DNA from: Oscillospiraceae bacterium
GTDB lineage: Bacteria; Bacillota; Clostridia; Oscillospirales; Acutalibacteraceae
Length of the DNA: 64,000 nt
NCBI GenBank assembly: GCA_015065645.1
Contig: SVPW01000008.1
Coordinates: 1-64,000, forward strand
Reading direction: 5' to 3'
The translations under genes were made by a program, and so were the position numbers. Shown here in pieces: positions 46,832 to 57,168 of the stretch. Within the stretch, counting starts at the first letter, position 1. Each line of letters begins with the position of its first letter. The notes under the pieces were generated by a model. It did no database searches and was not told the origin of the DNA. It worked only from the letters and a program-made list of their open reading frames with translations.

Positions 46832-47758
46832 TTATTCCAAACCCCAAAGATATTCTTCAGCAAAGTGAACCGCAACCGCACCATCAGCCGCAGCTGTTAC
46901 CACCTGACGAAGTGCCTTTTGACGAATATCTCCTGCCGCAAAAACACCGGGGATTGCAGTTTTTGTGGTTTCATCCGCTATGACATATCCGTTTTTATCA
47001 AGCGGAATAATACCGTTTAAAATTTCTGTTGCTGGTTTTCTGCCAATGCTCACAAAAAGCCCATCACAAGCAATATCTTTTATTTGGTTATCCTGCAATC
47101 TTTTTACAGCTATACCCGAAAATCTATTATTTTCCGCCCTTATTTCATTAACCGCACTGTTCCAGATAAACTCAATATTATCCGCCTCAAACAACGGTTT
47201 GTGATAAACCTTTGATGCCCTTAGTGTATCTCTGCGGTGAATAACATAAACCTTTTTACAAAGTCTTGAAAGATAAAGCGCATCCTCTGCGGCAGAATTT
47301 CCTCCACCCACAACCGCAACGGTTTTATCCTTATAAAACATACCGTCACAATGGGCACAGTAATGCACACCGCTTCCAACAAAATCCTCTTCTCCTAAAA
47401 GCCCCAATTCACGTGCATTTGCACCAAAAGCAATAATTACGGCTTTGGCAAAAAATTCACCGTTTTCGGTAATGATTTTTTTAGGAGTTTTTGAAAAATC
47501 AACCGCAGTAACCTCAGCATATTCCGATTTTGCACCAAAACGCTCGGCACCGGATTGCATTTTCATTCCCAAAGTAAAGCCATCTATCCCCTCATCAAAA
47601 CCGGGATAATTATCAATATCCCCGGTTAATGCCATTTGACCCCCGGGAGACATTTTTTCAATCAAAAGTGTATCAAATCCGCCCCTTGCGGCATACAATG
47701 CGGCAGAATACCCTGCGGGGCCGCCGCCTAAAATTATAATATCATAAACGTGCTGCAT
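46832..47758 (-). CDS. trxB: Thioredoxin-disulfide reductase
   Basis: GGGPAGYSAALYAAR; CAHCDGMFYKDKTVAVVGGGNSAAEDALYLS; GVFAAGDIR. Confidence 0.96.
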   Translation of the reverse strand: MQHVYDIIILGGGPAGYSAALYAARGGFDTLLIEKMSPGGQMALTGDIDNYPGFDEGIDGFTLGMKMQSGAERFGAKSEYAEVTAVDFSKTPKKIITENGEFFAKAVIIAFGANARELGLLGEEDFVGSGVHYCAHCDGMFYKDKTVAVVGGGNSAAEDALYLSRLCKKVYVIHRRDTLRASKVYHKPLFEADNIEFIWNSAVNEIRAENNRFSGIAVKRLQDNQIKDIACDGLFVSIGRKPATEILNGIIPLDKNGYVIADETTKTAIPGVFAAGDIRQKALRQVVTAAADGAVAVHFAEEYLWGLE

Positions 47759-47767
47759 AAACCCTAA

Positions 47768-48076
47768 TTAATCCTCAAACATTGAAAGTATCTGAAGTTT
47801 TGACCTTGCCCCCACAGATTTATTTAAAACCTCACCGTTTTTCATTATAATAATTGTTGGTATACTTCCAACCCCAAAATGCTCCGTAATGGCAGGCTGC
47901 TCCGTAACATTCACCTTACACACAAAATACTGCGGATTTTCATCGGCAATCTGATCCACCAAAGGAGTGACAATTCTGCACGGACCGCACCAATCCGCAT
48001 AAAAATCAATGAGCACCTTTTTATCACTTTCAAAAACCGAATCAAAATTTTCGTTTGTTAAATTAATTGCTGACAT
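47768..48076 (-). CDS. trxA: Thioredoxin
   Basis: VLIDFYADWCGPCRIVTPLVDQIA. Confidence 0.96.
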   Translation of the reverse strand: MSAINLTNENFDSVFESDKKVLIDFYADWCGPCRIVTPLVDQIADENPQYFVCKVNVTEQPAITEHFGVGSIPTIIIMKNGEVLNKSVGARSKLQILSMFED

Positions 48077-48638
48077 ATTTTTTCTTCCTTTCATCATTTA
48101 TACAATTATTATACCCTTTTTATTAGGTTTTTAAATTACAAAAACAGGCTATTTTGCCACATAAGCAAAACAACCTAACAAAATTATTATATCAAATAAA
48201 CAATTTGCAGTCAAGAGTTTTCGTGCAAATGCAATATATTTCTGCATATCATATAACGGTTTTTATTGAAATTTATACAATATTACATATTGAAAAGCGC
48301 AGAAAAATGTGTTATATTAAAGACACAGAAAGGACAGGGTGATACCGATGTACAGGTAGTAACCAAAACGCTCATAAAGCAGGGTTAATATAAAGATTAA
48401 AAATAAAAAAAATAAAACAAATAAAAAATATAAATTGATCCAACCGTGCTGAATGAGCTTGATATAGCCTTCGAATTATTTTCCCAAAACATAGAAAAGT
48501 GGTCTCGCTTTACGGGATATGCAATAGCATAAGAAGAAAAAATATAGGTCAGGGAAAGAAAGAGTGAACGAAGGCAAAAATCCGAAGAAATGAGAGGTAC
48601 AAAGAAAAGATGTTAGATATCAAGAATGAACAAAAATA

Positions 48639-48691
48639 ACCCTTGACCGGGGAAAATGTGTAAAGAAACATTCGGTCAAGGGTTATTTTGC
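48639..48691. terminator. Long hairpin AAATAACCCTTGACCG..CGGTCAAGGGTTATTT
   Basis: Inverted repeat read directly. Confidence 0.6.
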
Positions 48692-48727
48692 TTTTTATAT
48701 ACTTATCGCCCAAGGGGCGCTTTTTTT

Positions 48728-50065
48728 TTACAGATATTTATATTTTTTGCGTTTTGCAATAATAAATATACCCGAAAGCACTACCGCCATAAATTCTGCA
48801 ACAATTATGGAATACCATATTCCGTCTATACCCAAAATCATCGGCAACAGCAAAACTGCCGCAGCCTGAAAAATAAGTGTTCGTAAAAAGGCGATAATTG
48901 CCGAAATAACACCGTCATTAAGGGCAGTGAAAAGGGCAGAACCGAATATTGCATAACCCATAAACAAAAAGGAAAGTGCAAAAATACGAAAACCGCTTAC
49001 CGTAAGAGACAAAAGCTTTTCATCATAGCCAACAAACATTTTTGATAACGGATATGCAAAAACCTGTGCTATAAGAACCATTAAAATTCCAAATGCACCA
49101 ATCATAATCACGCTTTTTTGCAATAGCCCTTTTAACTCCGTAAAGTTTTTTGCACCGTCATGATAGCCGATAACCGGTGCTATACCGATTGAATAACCGA
49201 TAAACACAGAGGCAAAAATAAAGCTCACATACATCATAACACCATAAGCGGCTACACCGTCTTCACCTGCATATTCTATCAGCTGAAAATTATATAACAT
49301 TCCCACAATATTCATTGAAACATTGCTCATAAATTCCGAAGAACCGTTTGTGCAGGCTTTAAATAAGGCGTGCATATCAAGCCGTGTTTTTCCTAAATGT
49401 AAAATACTGCTGTTTTTGCGGAAGAAATATATAAGCGGAATACCTCCGCCTATCACCTGACTCATAGCAGTGGCAACTGCGGCACCAATCAGCTTTAATT
49501 GCTGTGGCAAAAGAATTACCAAAACGGCATCAAGCACCATATTTGTAACCCCTGATGAAACGGTTACGGCAAGTCCCAGCTGAGGTTTTTCCGCCGTTAC
49601 AAAAAAGCTTTGAAATAAAAGCTGCAGCACATAAAAGGGCAAAGCCAAAAGAATTACCCGTGTGTAATCAACACAATCCTCCAAAAGCTTACCCTCAGCC
49701 CCCAAAAATGCTGAAATGGGGCGGGCAAATATAATTCCAACCGCCGCCAAAACAACACCTAAGCCAAACGCAATATAAACAAACAGTGAAAAATACCTGT
49801 TTGCCCTTTTTTCCTTACCCTCACCAAAGGTCTTTGCAACGATTGCAGTACCACCCGTTCCGAAAATAAAGCCCACGGTTGCAACAATCATTAAAAAAGG
49901 CATCATAAGATTAACCGCCGCAAAGGGTGTTTTGCCTGCAAAATTTGAAACAAAAAAACCATCCACCACACCGTAAATTGATGTAAAAACCATCATCAGT
50001 ACAGACGGCAGAGTGAACCTTATAAGACGACGATAAGTAAAATGATCAGAAAGATGTATTTTCAT
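48728..50065 (-). CDS. MATE family efflux transporter
   Basis: LPSVLMMVFTSIYGVVDGFFVSNFAG; TGGTAIVAKTFGEGKEKRAN. Confidence 0.93.
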   Translation of the reverse strand: MKIHLSDHFTYRRLIRFTLPSVLMMVFTSIYGVVDGFFVSNFAGKTPFAAVNLMMPFLMIVATVGFIFGTGGTAIVAKTFGEGKEKRANRYFSLFVYIAFGLGVVLAAVGIIFARPISAFLGAEGKLLEDCVDYTRVILLALPFYVLQLLFQSFFVTAEKPQLGLAVTVSSGVTNMVLDAVLVILLPQQLKLIGAAVATAMSQVIGGGIPLIYFFRKNSSILHLGKTRLDMHALFKACTNGSSEFMSNVSMNIVGMLYNFQLIEYAGEDGVAAYGVMMYVSFIFASVFIGYSIGIAPVIGYHDGAKNFTELKGLLQKSVIMIGAFGILMVLIAQVFAYPLSKMFVGYDEKLLSLTVSGFRIFALSFLFMGYAIFGSALFTALNDGVISAIIAFLRTLIFQAAAVLLLPMILGIDGIWYSIIVAEFMAVVLSGIFIIAKRKKYKYL

Positions 50066-50220
50066 TATTTTTCTCCGCAAATCAATCATATACAGCATCT
50101 ATTATATCTTAATAGCCCCATTTTGTAAAGACGGTGTGTTAATTTAACATAAATACACATTGATGTAATTTATTCTCTGTGGTATAATAATTAAAAATAA
50201 TCTTTTTGGCGGTGATTTTG

Positions 50221-50952
50221 ATGTTTGATGCAGTAAAGGTAAAAAATGATTGCGTTGAATGGATAAGAAAATTTTTTGAGGAAAACGGCAAGGGATGTAA
50301 TGCCGTTATTGGAATATCAGGCGGAAAGGACAGCTCTGTTGCGGCAGCGCTATGCGTTGAAGCATTGGGAAAGGACCGTGTTATCGGTGTTTTAATGCCA
50401 AAGGGCGAACAGCATGATATTGATATGGCATATATGCTTGTAAACCATTTAGGTATAAAGCATTACGAAGTTAATATAAAGGATGCGGTGGATTCACTTA
50501 TAACCGCTTTACCTGAAAATCTGCCCTTATCACAGCAAGCTCAGGTCAATTTACCGCCAAGAATAAGAATGTCAACCCTTTATGCTGTGAGCCAATCGGT
50601 AAACGGCAGGGTGGTTAATACCTGCAATCTTTCAGAAGATTGGGTTGGATATTCCACCCGTTACGGCGATGCCGCAGGTGATTTTTCACCCATGGCAAAT
50701 CTCACCGTTACTGAGGTCAAGGAGATAGGCCGTGTTTTGGGACTTCCCGATGTTTTGGTTGATAAGGTTCCGATTGACGGGCTTTGCGGTAAAACAGATG
50801 AAGAAAATTTAGGCTTCACCTATGCCGAGCTTGATGTTTACATCCGTACCGGCAAAATTGAGGACAAAGCCAAAAAGGAGCTTATTGACCGCAAGCACCG
50901 TGCTAATCTTTTTAAGCTTCAGTTAATGCCCACATTCAAGCCGGAGCTGTAA
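50221..50952 (+). CDS. nadE: NAD(+) synthase
   Basis: VIGISGGKDSSVAAALCVEALG; NTCNLSEDWVGYSTRYGDAAGDFSPMANLTVTEV. Confidence 0.95.
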   Translation: MFDAVKVKNDCVEWIRKFFEENGKGCNAVIGISGGKDSSVAAALCVEALGKDRVIGVLMPKGEQHDIDMAYMLVNHLGIKHYEVNIKDAVDSLITALPENLPLSQQAQVNLPPRIRMSTLYAVSQSVNGRVVNTCNLSEDWVGYSTRYGDAAGDFSPMANLTVTEVKEIGRVLGLPDVLVDKVPIDGLCGKTDEENLGFTYAELDVYIRTGKIEDKAKKELIDRKHRANLFKLQLMPTFKPEL

Positions 50953-51039
50953 ATCAAATATAAGGATACAAATAAATTATTATTTAAAAAATCCCTATAT
51001 AACAAACATCAATTAAATATTTTAACAACATACCTCACG

Positions 51040-51385
51040 GTATATAACCTCCCTTAACAAGGGGGATTAGGGTTTTGTGCAAAAAATATTATTACATTGT
51101 AGGGGAGGGTCTCTGTGCCCTCCCTTTAGCTTTGCAGTTTTTTCGGGATGGGAAACCCATCCCCTACGGTATATCAATTTATTTGTGCAAAATACGGCGG
51201 TATATCACAAAATGCCGTACCCTACAACAAAGACTCGAAAGGCATTTTGCAAATTTTGTATAAATATACATCACCTTATTGTAGGGGGCTGGCGGTTTCC
51301 GACAGCCCGCCAAGCCTTCCCCCTTTTGTGGGGAAGGTGGATTTGCCGTAGGCAAAGACGGATGAGGGGATAATCAAAGCCGTTG
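51040..51385. repeat. Cluster of intergenic repeats (REP/MITE-like units in tandem)
   Basis: cctcccttaacaaggggg; gtaggggaggg..ccctccc; gggatgggaaacccatcccctac; cttcccccttttgtggggaaggtgg..gacggatgagggg. Confidence 0.7.
51099..51124. repeat. Dispersed palindromic repeat GTAGGGGAGGGTCTCTGTGCCCTCCC (copy 2)
   Basis: Identical to 19919-19944. Confidence 0.9.
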
Positions 51386-51406
51386 GATATTTCAGATTTG
51401 CCTCAC

Positions 51407-51592
51407 CTCATCCGAATTGGGAGCAGGCTCATCTTACCATAATTTAAGTGTTTTTTCCTTAGTTGCATCTGCGGTCATAGTATCTGCCTCCGTTGTAGCA
51501 ATACCTGCAAATGATACCGCAGGTATTGCGATTGCAAAAGCCAAGCTTATTGCTAACACTTTTAACAGTAATCCCTTGATTTTACCATTCAT
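51407..51592 (-). pseudogene. N-terminal stub of a secreted GH95-type (alpha-L-fucosidase-like) protein
   Basis: MNGKIKGLLLKVLAISLAFAIAIPAVSFAGIATTEADTMTADATKEKTLKLW*DEPAPNSDE; in-frame TAA where GH95 proteins have Tyr (LWYDEPA), then homology ends. Confidence 0.65.
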
Positions 51593-51614
51593 TTAAAACA
51601 CCCCTGATAAATTT

Positions 51615-54131
51615 TTAATCTTTTATCAAAATTTTGCTGTTTGCTTTAAGCTCACTGCTTGTAATATACGCATATTCAATGCCACGCATTTCATCATACA
51701 TAAGTGCCAATTCCTTACCGTCAAGGTATATCTTGCGGGAATCAGAATTTGCATTTTCATATTCCACATTAACTCTTACATTTTTAATATCAAGAGTTAT
51801 ATTAGCTTTCTTTGACGGGAAATACGCACCCGGTGCAATTTTTACACCGTTCATATCGGGCTCTATACCAAATCCGCACTTAATAATATCCTTAATAAGC
51901 ACGGTGCCTGAGCCTGTATACCAATCTCCCATTGAATCGCCATCTGCCGAATATTCTTCAGTATTGCAGTAGGAATTAGGCATTGCAAAGGTGGTTCTGG
52001 TAACATTTTCATGGCTTATTACCATTGCTTTTTCAAGCATTGCCCAAGCCTTTTCGGATTCACCCATCAAAAACAGTGCCATTACACCAAATGTTCCTGC
52101 GTGAACATAAGCGCAGGAGTTTTCATAAGTACCGGGAGTGATGGTGGCAATTCTTCCAACCTCTTTTGCCGGAGCTATAAACGGCTTATCAAAGGTGAGA
52201 AGTCCGTATTTGGAGTCAAGTGACATAATGGTTTTTACAATATCGCTCTTATACTCGGAGAAGGTGTTTACAAGACCGGAAATTGCACAATAAGCATTTG
52301 CGGTAAGGCTTATACGGGATTTTCCATCAAAATCTTTTGGAGAGCCCACAAAATACGACCTGTTATCACCCCAACCGTGGATAACACGCATAACGCCGTT
52401 TTCATCCTTCATAACGGCATTTTTAAACACACCGCCTGCAATGGTCTTTCTGAGCGACATATAGCGTTCTATACGCTCATCATTTCCACCTACAGCCTTT
52501 AAAATATCACACATCTGACCCAAGGCAAGATACATCTGCTCGGTAGCCATCATGCTGACGCCCGTTCCAAACTCACGGGATTTATCATCCGTTCTGCCCA
52601 TACCGTCAAGAGCATCGTTCCAATCGCCGTAAAGGGCATGAACACAATGTGTTTCTTCATCTATATTGGAAACCAAAAACTCAGTTATTCTTATAAGGTG
52701 GCAAAGAAGTGAATCACGCTCTTCACAGAAAGAAAGCGGACCATAGGTTTTTTCAGCGGTGAAATAGCCACACTCTTCTTGGAGGATTGAAAAATCCTCC
52801 GTAAAGGCTAAATATGTATGAAGTGTTGCAACTATCCAAAATCCTTGGTCAATAAATGGACGTAAATCCATTTTTGGCACGCCCTTATTTGCCGCAAAGG
52901 AAATCTGACGTGGAGCACGTCCACTGCTTAAAATATAGTTCATAACACGAACAATCTGTGCACGGGATTCCTTTGGTTGCCAAATAAGCGCACTTTCAAG
53001 CTGCTGGAAAACATCACGAATACCAAGATATTCACCTGCATAGTTTTTACCCAAAGCACAGAAGCTTACCTGACGCTGAACATATTTAAGGAAATTGTTT
53101 ATTACATCAGGATGCAATTTTTCATTATGCCAATCACCAAACTTAATATCGGTGCGGTCAAATATAGCCTTTTCTTCTGCACGAACGGATGTAAGCAGTG
53201 CATCATCCTTAGTTTTATCAATAGTACCGTTTACAAATTCAAGCGCTGCCTTTTTATCATGGCCCAAGCTCATTTCATACTCAATAAGAGCAAAGCCGTC
53301 CTTTTTAAGGTTGAAATGCACCATATCGGCAATAACATTAAGGTCGGTAGTATTGGTCTTCTTTACCTGACGCTCAAATTTACCGTATTTAAGAGCTTCC
53401 GCATTGGTAACATTACCTCCCGCTCTTCCAATAAAATCATTTTTAGCGGTGGTGAAATAACGGTTTGTTACATCTCCTTCAACATTTACCCTTACAGCAA
53501 GATAATCCTGTGCACCAATATTATCTGCATGTATAATATAGCCGCCGTTTTCAAAATGCTCACCGTATTTGGTCATACGCTTGAAGAAATCTTCATAATT
53601 GGTATAACGAAGCATAGGCTCAAAGAATGATGCAAGATAAATCTCACGCTCTTCACCGATATTTACGGCGCCTACCGAGAAGCATACATGCTTATCATCA
53701 TCAATATAAACCCTTGCGGCATAATAAGCCTTTTCGGTTTCAACCACATAATATGCACAAACAGGGGTGAAAACACAGTAACGCTCAATACCCTGCTCAA
53801 ACAACTGCCTTGCGGCACCGGTTAAAGAAACGGGGAAATAATATTCACCGTTTTTCTCACCTGCAAAAAAAGCAGCAGAGGTATCTTCATTATAGTTAGC
53901 TATTTTAAACAGACTGAAAAGGCTCTCAACACAGTCAATATAACCGTCACTATGAGCAAAAAGCACCAGACCATCCTTACAATAAGGATAACGGCTATCA
54001 CCGTTTTTTGCAGGATAGCAAAGCACATCGCCGTTTTCTAAAAAATAAGAATTTTGCGGCAATGTGTTAGACTTATCTTTTTTAAGGCTATGAACCCTTT
54101 CAATAAGATTTAAAATTTCATTTTTATTCAT
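51615..54131 (-). CDS. GH94-like glycoside phosphorylase / cellobiose-phosphorylase family protein
   Basis: GEYLGIRDVFQQLESALIWQPKESRAQIVRVMNYILSSGRAPRQ; YGDWNDALDGMGR; VHAGTFGVMALFLMGESEKAW. Confidence 0.8.
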   Translation of the reverse strand: MNKNEILNLIERVHSLKKDKSNTLPQNSYFLENGDVLCYPAKNGDSRYPYCKDGLVLFAHSDGYIDCVESLFSLFKIANYNEDTSAAFFAGEKNGEYYFPVSLTGAARQLFEQGIERYCVFTPVCAYYVVETEKAYYAARVYIDDDKHVCFSVGAVNIGEEREIYLASFFEPMLRYTNYEDFFKRMTKYGEHFENGGYIIHADNIGAQDYLAVRVNVEGDVTNRYFTTAKNDFIGRAGGNVTNAEALKYGKFERQVKKTNTTDLNVIADMVHFNLKKDGFALIEYEMSLGHDKKAALEFVNGTIDKTKDDALLTSVRAEEKAIFDRTDIKFGDWHNEKLHPDVINNFLKYVQRQVSFCALGKNYAGEYLGIRDVFQQLESALIWQPKESRAQIVRVMNYILSSGRAPRQISFAANKGVPKMDLRPFIDQGFWIVATLHTYLAFTEDFSILQEECGYFTAEKTYGPLSFCEERDSLLCHLIRITEFLVSNIDEETHCVHALYGDWNDALDGMGRTDDKSREFGTGVSMMATEQMYLALGQMCDILKAVGGNDERIERYMSLRKTIAGGVFKNAVMKDENGVMRVIHGWGDNRSYFVGSPKDFDGKSRISLTANAYCAISGLVNTFSEYKSDIVKTIMSLDSKYGLLTFDKPFIAPAKEVGRIATITPGTYENSCAYVHAGTFGVMALFLMGESEKAWAMLEKAMVISHENVTRTTFAMPNSYCNTEEYSADGDSMGDWYTGSGTVLIKDIIKCGFGIEPDMNGVKIAPGAYFPSKKANITLDIKNVRVNVEYENANSDSRKIYLDGKELALMYDEMRGIEYAYITSSELKANSKILIKD

Positions 54132-54355
54132 TATTAATTCCTCCCTTTGTAAATCATGTGTATTTTAACAAAAAATAATATTTATGTGAACATTCTGCTT
54201 AAAGACCGATTAAAAAATGATAAAAGCAGAACGATTATTAACAAATTTAAAGAATGTATCGTGAAAATTGCGGTTATAAAAATAAAGTGTGCCACATTCC
54301 CCCCTTAAAAAGGGGGAAGGCTTAAATAATGTTGACATATACCTGAAATGCTTTT

Positions 54356-54625
54356 TTATAAGCCTTTCAGCCTTTTTTCTGCCGCAAAGCTTTTCCAGAA
54401 GCTGCACCAAAAATCACGCTCAACATCAATCACCGCATTTGAAAGCTTTGGAAGCAGCATATCGGGATAAAGCCCGGGACCACGCTTTGCATCATCCTGC
54501 AAAGGCTCCGCATGACTTACGGGAACATAGCCCACCGCATAGGTATTAAGCGGTAAATCACTTTCCACCCGAATATAAAACAGGCATTTTATTTTTGCCC
54601 CGCCCTCTAACTTATAAGCAAATCT
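54356..54625 (-). pseudogene. Fragment of a DUF4091-like carbohydrate-active protein
   Basis: RFAYKLEGGAKIKCLFYIRVESDLPLNTYAVGYVPVSHAEPLQDDAKRGPGLYPDMLLPK; no start codon, stop immediately upstream in frame. Confidence 0.5.
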
Positions 54626-54773
54626 CTAACCGACAAGTCATCAATTGTATTATACTGCTTTTCATATATAAAATAAAGGCACAACATTGCTGATATATAG
54701 GACAATATTGCTATTACATTTATTTTAAAAATAGATTATAATTATTAAAACGATACTTTTGGGAGGATATTGT

Positions 54774-55138
54774 ATGCAAAGACCGCTTGAATATATATCG
54801 GACATTCAGCACGATAATTATCTGACGATAACAAACTGCAATGACCGTATGCTTGGTGACCGTTTGCACACAACCCGCCGTGAAAACGGCAGGCCTGATT
54901 TTGGTGTGCAATATTTAGCCGAAGTCGCTTTATCCATGTATTTAAAAGCTATACAAGCGTTTCCCCCTATCATTTTCAGCTTAAAATAAGAATAGAGCGT
55001 GCAATAGAGATGCTCACAAACACCTCCGTTCCCATAACAGAATGTGCCGAAGCGGTAGGCTTTAGCGATACCTCCTACTTTTGCCGTATTTTCAAAAAAA
55101 TAACGGGGAAAACCCCATCAAGCTACCGTGAATATTAA
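54774..55138 (+). pseudogene. Decayed AraC-family transcriptional regulator
   Basis: MQRPLEYISDIQHDNYLTITNCNDRMLGDRLHTTRRENGRPDF ... frame change ... VSPYHFQLKIRIERAIEMLTNTSVPITECAEAVGFSDTSYFCRIFKKITGKTPSSYREY*. Confidence 0.85.
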
Positions 55139-55377
55139 TTTATTAAACTTAGCACAAAATTGCCATTTTAACCCAATTTTAAACTCAAAAACACATTATA
55201 TTGTGTCTTTGAGTCGTATACAAAATCAATAAAATCATAGTGAATTCTCACAATGATTTGTGATATTTTTTTAACAATAGATATACAAAAAAGTACCGTA
55301 AAGCTCGGGAAAAGATTAAAAAAGAATGCGGAAGAAGTAAAAAAACAAACTTCTTCCGCACTTTAATTTTTTATCTG

Positions 55378-56439
55378 TTATTTATATTCTTCCCCTGCAA
55401 TAATTACCTTTTCAATATTCATATCATCATCAATTATAAGCAGGTCGGCATCAAATCCTATTTCTATTTTGCCCTTATTCACACCAAGCATTTCGGCAGG
55501 GGTTGAGGTCGCCATTCGCACAGCATCCTCAAACGGAATTCCCATTTCAACCGCCTTTTTAACACAGAACCAAAGTGTTGAGCTGCTTCCGGCAACCGTT
55601 CCATCCTCAAGCTTTGCAATGTTATCACGCAAAATAACCTTGAGTCCGCCCGATTCATATTCACCGTCAGGCAGACCTGCAGGACGAATACTATCACTTA
55701 TAATAACCATACGCTCAGCACCAAAGGTACGGTAGGTTGAAAGCACAACAGGCTTTAAAACATGGAAACCATCACATATAACCTGAACATAAATATTTTT
55801 TTCAATAGCCGCACCAATAGGTCCGGGATTGCGGTGGTGAAGCGGCGGCATTGCGTTATAGGTGTGCGTGAGGCAATTAGCTCCGCAATCTATAGCCCTT
55901 AAAGCCGTTTCATAATCACAGGCAGAATGACCTATGGATACAACACAATCCTTTGAAACCGCCTTGATAAACTCCTCACTTCCCGAAAGCTCCGGAGCAA
56001 TGGTTATCATCTTTACATTTTTAAACTGTTTAAATCCCTCAATATCGGGGGTTTTGATATACTTTTCGTTCTGAGCACCTTTATATATCGGCGAAATATA
56101 CGGGCCTTCAAAGTGAAAGCCTAAAATATTGGCACCCTTAAAATCGGTTTTAGCCTGAGTTACACGCAAAAGGTCATCATAGCCCATTGTCATAGTGGTG
56201 GGTAAAAATGATGTTGTACCGTTTTCGGCATAAAAAGCACACATACGCTCAAAATCCGCATCCATTGTATCCATACCGATACAGCCGTGGGTATGAACAT
56301 CTATAAGACCCGGAATCACACGCTTTCCGCCTGCGTCATGTCCGTTTTCAAGCGGCGTTTTGGAAAAGGCTGCGATTTTACCGTCACAAATTTCAATATT
56401 TACAATTTTTCCGTTCAGTAAAGCATTATTAATATTCAT
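55378..56439 (-). CDS. nagA: N-acetylglucosamine-6-phosphate deacetylase
   Basis: VIPGLIDVHTHGCIGMDTMD; GFHFEGPYISPIYKGAQNE; SIGHSACDY; THTYNAMPPLHHRNPG. Confidence 0.95.
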   Translation of the reverse strand: MNINNALLNGKIVNIEICDGKIAAFSKTPLENGHDAGGKRVIPGLIDVHTHGCIGMDTMDADFERMCAFYAENGTTSFLPTTMTMGYDDLLRVTQAKTDFKGANILGFHFEGPYISPIYKGAQNEKYIKTPDIEGFKQFKNVKMITIAPELSGSEEFIKAVSKDCVVSIGHSACDYETALRAIDCGANCLTHTYNAMPPLHHRNPGPIGAAIEKNIYVQVICDGFHVLKPVVLSTYRTFGAERMVIISDSIRPAGLPDGEYESGGLKVILRDNIAKLEDGTVAGSSSTLWFCVKKAVEMGIPFEDAVRMATSTPAEMLGVNKGKIEIGFDADLLIIDDDMNIEKVIIAGEEYK

Positions 56440-56443
56440 AAGC

Positions 56444-57154
56444 TTAATTCTCGCTGTAAATTACCGTAAGGTCAGGATGCAACTGCAAAATAGAAGCAGG
56501 AACACGTGGGTCAATAGGACCAAAGAATGCCTTTTCCAAAATCTCCTTTTTATTGGCACCGTTTGCAATAAGCAAAACCTTTTTTGCCTGCATAATGGAA
56601 AGCATACCCATAGTAATTGCTTTTCTTGGAACATCCGCCTCATTTTCAAAAAAGCGTGCATTTGCCTTAATGGTGGATTCATGCAAATCTACAACATGTG
56701 TTTCCTTGGTGAAAACACTATCAGGCTCATTAAAGCCGATATGACCGTCAAGTCCTATACCCAAAAGCTGAAGGTCAATTCCGCCAAGCTCCTTTATGCG
56801 TGCATCGTAAATCTCACCCTCTAACTTGGGGTCATCAGCCTTACCGTCGGGCACGAAGGTTTTAGCCTTGTCTATATTGATATGGTCAAAAAGATTAACA
56901 TTCATAAAATAGCGGTAGCTCTGGTCATTTTCACCGTCAAGCCCTACATATTCATCAAGATTTACCGATGTAACAGCAGAAAAATCAAGGTCACCCTTTT
57001 TATACCATTCAATAAGCTGTTTGTATGTACCAACAGGAGAAGAACCTGTAGCAAGACCCAAAACGCAATCATTTTTTTGAACCACCTGTGCGGCGATAAC
57101 AGAAGCCGCCTTACGGCTTAACTTTTCGTATGAATCAACAGTTATAAACTTCAT
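56444..57154 (-). CDS. nagB: Glucosamine-6-phosphate deaminase
   Basis: VLGLATGSSPVGTYKQLIEWYKKG; NLDEYVGLDGENDQSYRYFMNVNLFDHI; LLGIGLDGHIGFNEPD. Confidence 0.97.
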   Translation of the reverse strand: MKFITVDSYEKLSRKAASVIAAQVVQKNDCVLGLATGSSPVGTYKQLIEWYKKGDLDFSAVTSVNLDEYVGLDGENDQSYRYFMNVNLFDHINIDKAKTFVPDGKADDPKLEGEIYDARIKELGGIDLQLLGIGLDGHIGFNEPDSVFTKETHVVDLHESTIKANARFFENEADVPRKAITMGMLSIMQAKKVLLIANGANKKEILEKAFFGPIDPRVPASILQLHPDLTVIYSEN

Positions 57155-57168
57155 TTTATTTATTCTCC

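Noticed and set aside
48350-48640. A-rich intergenic stretch with a short reading VLNELDIAFELFSQNIEKWSRFTGYAIA
   Set aside because: Possible remnant gene but no recognisable family, followed by stops; too weak to call
51075-51373. Overlapping ORFs of 62-98 aa in the ORF track
   Set aside because: They arise from intergenic repeat DNA (the RGGSLCPP reading is shared with 19873-20349); no SD or homology
52977-53630. 217-aa ORF opposite the GH94-like gene
   Set aside because: Antisense to a well-supported CDS; composition typical of a shadow ORF
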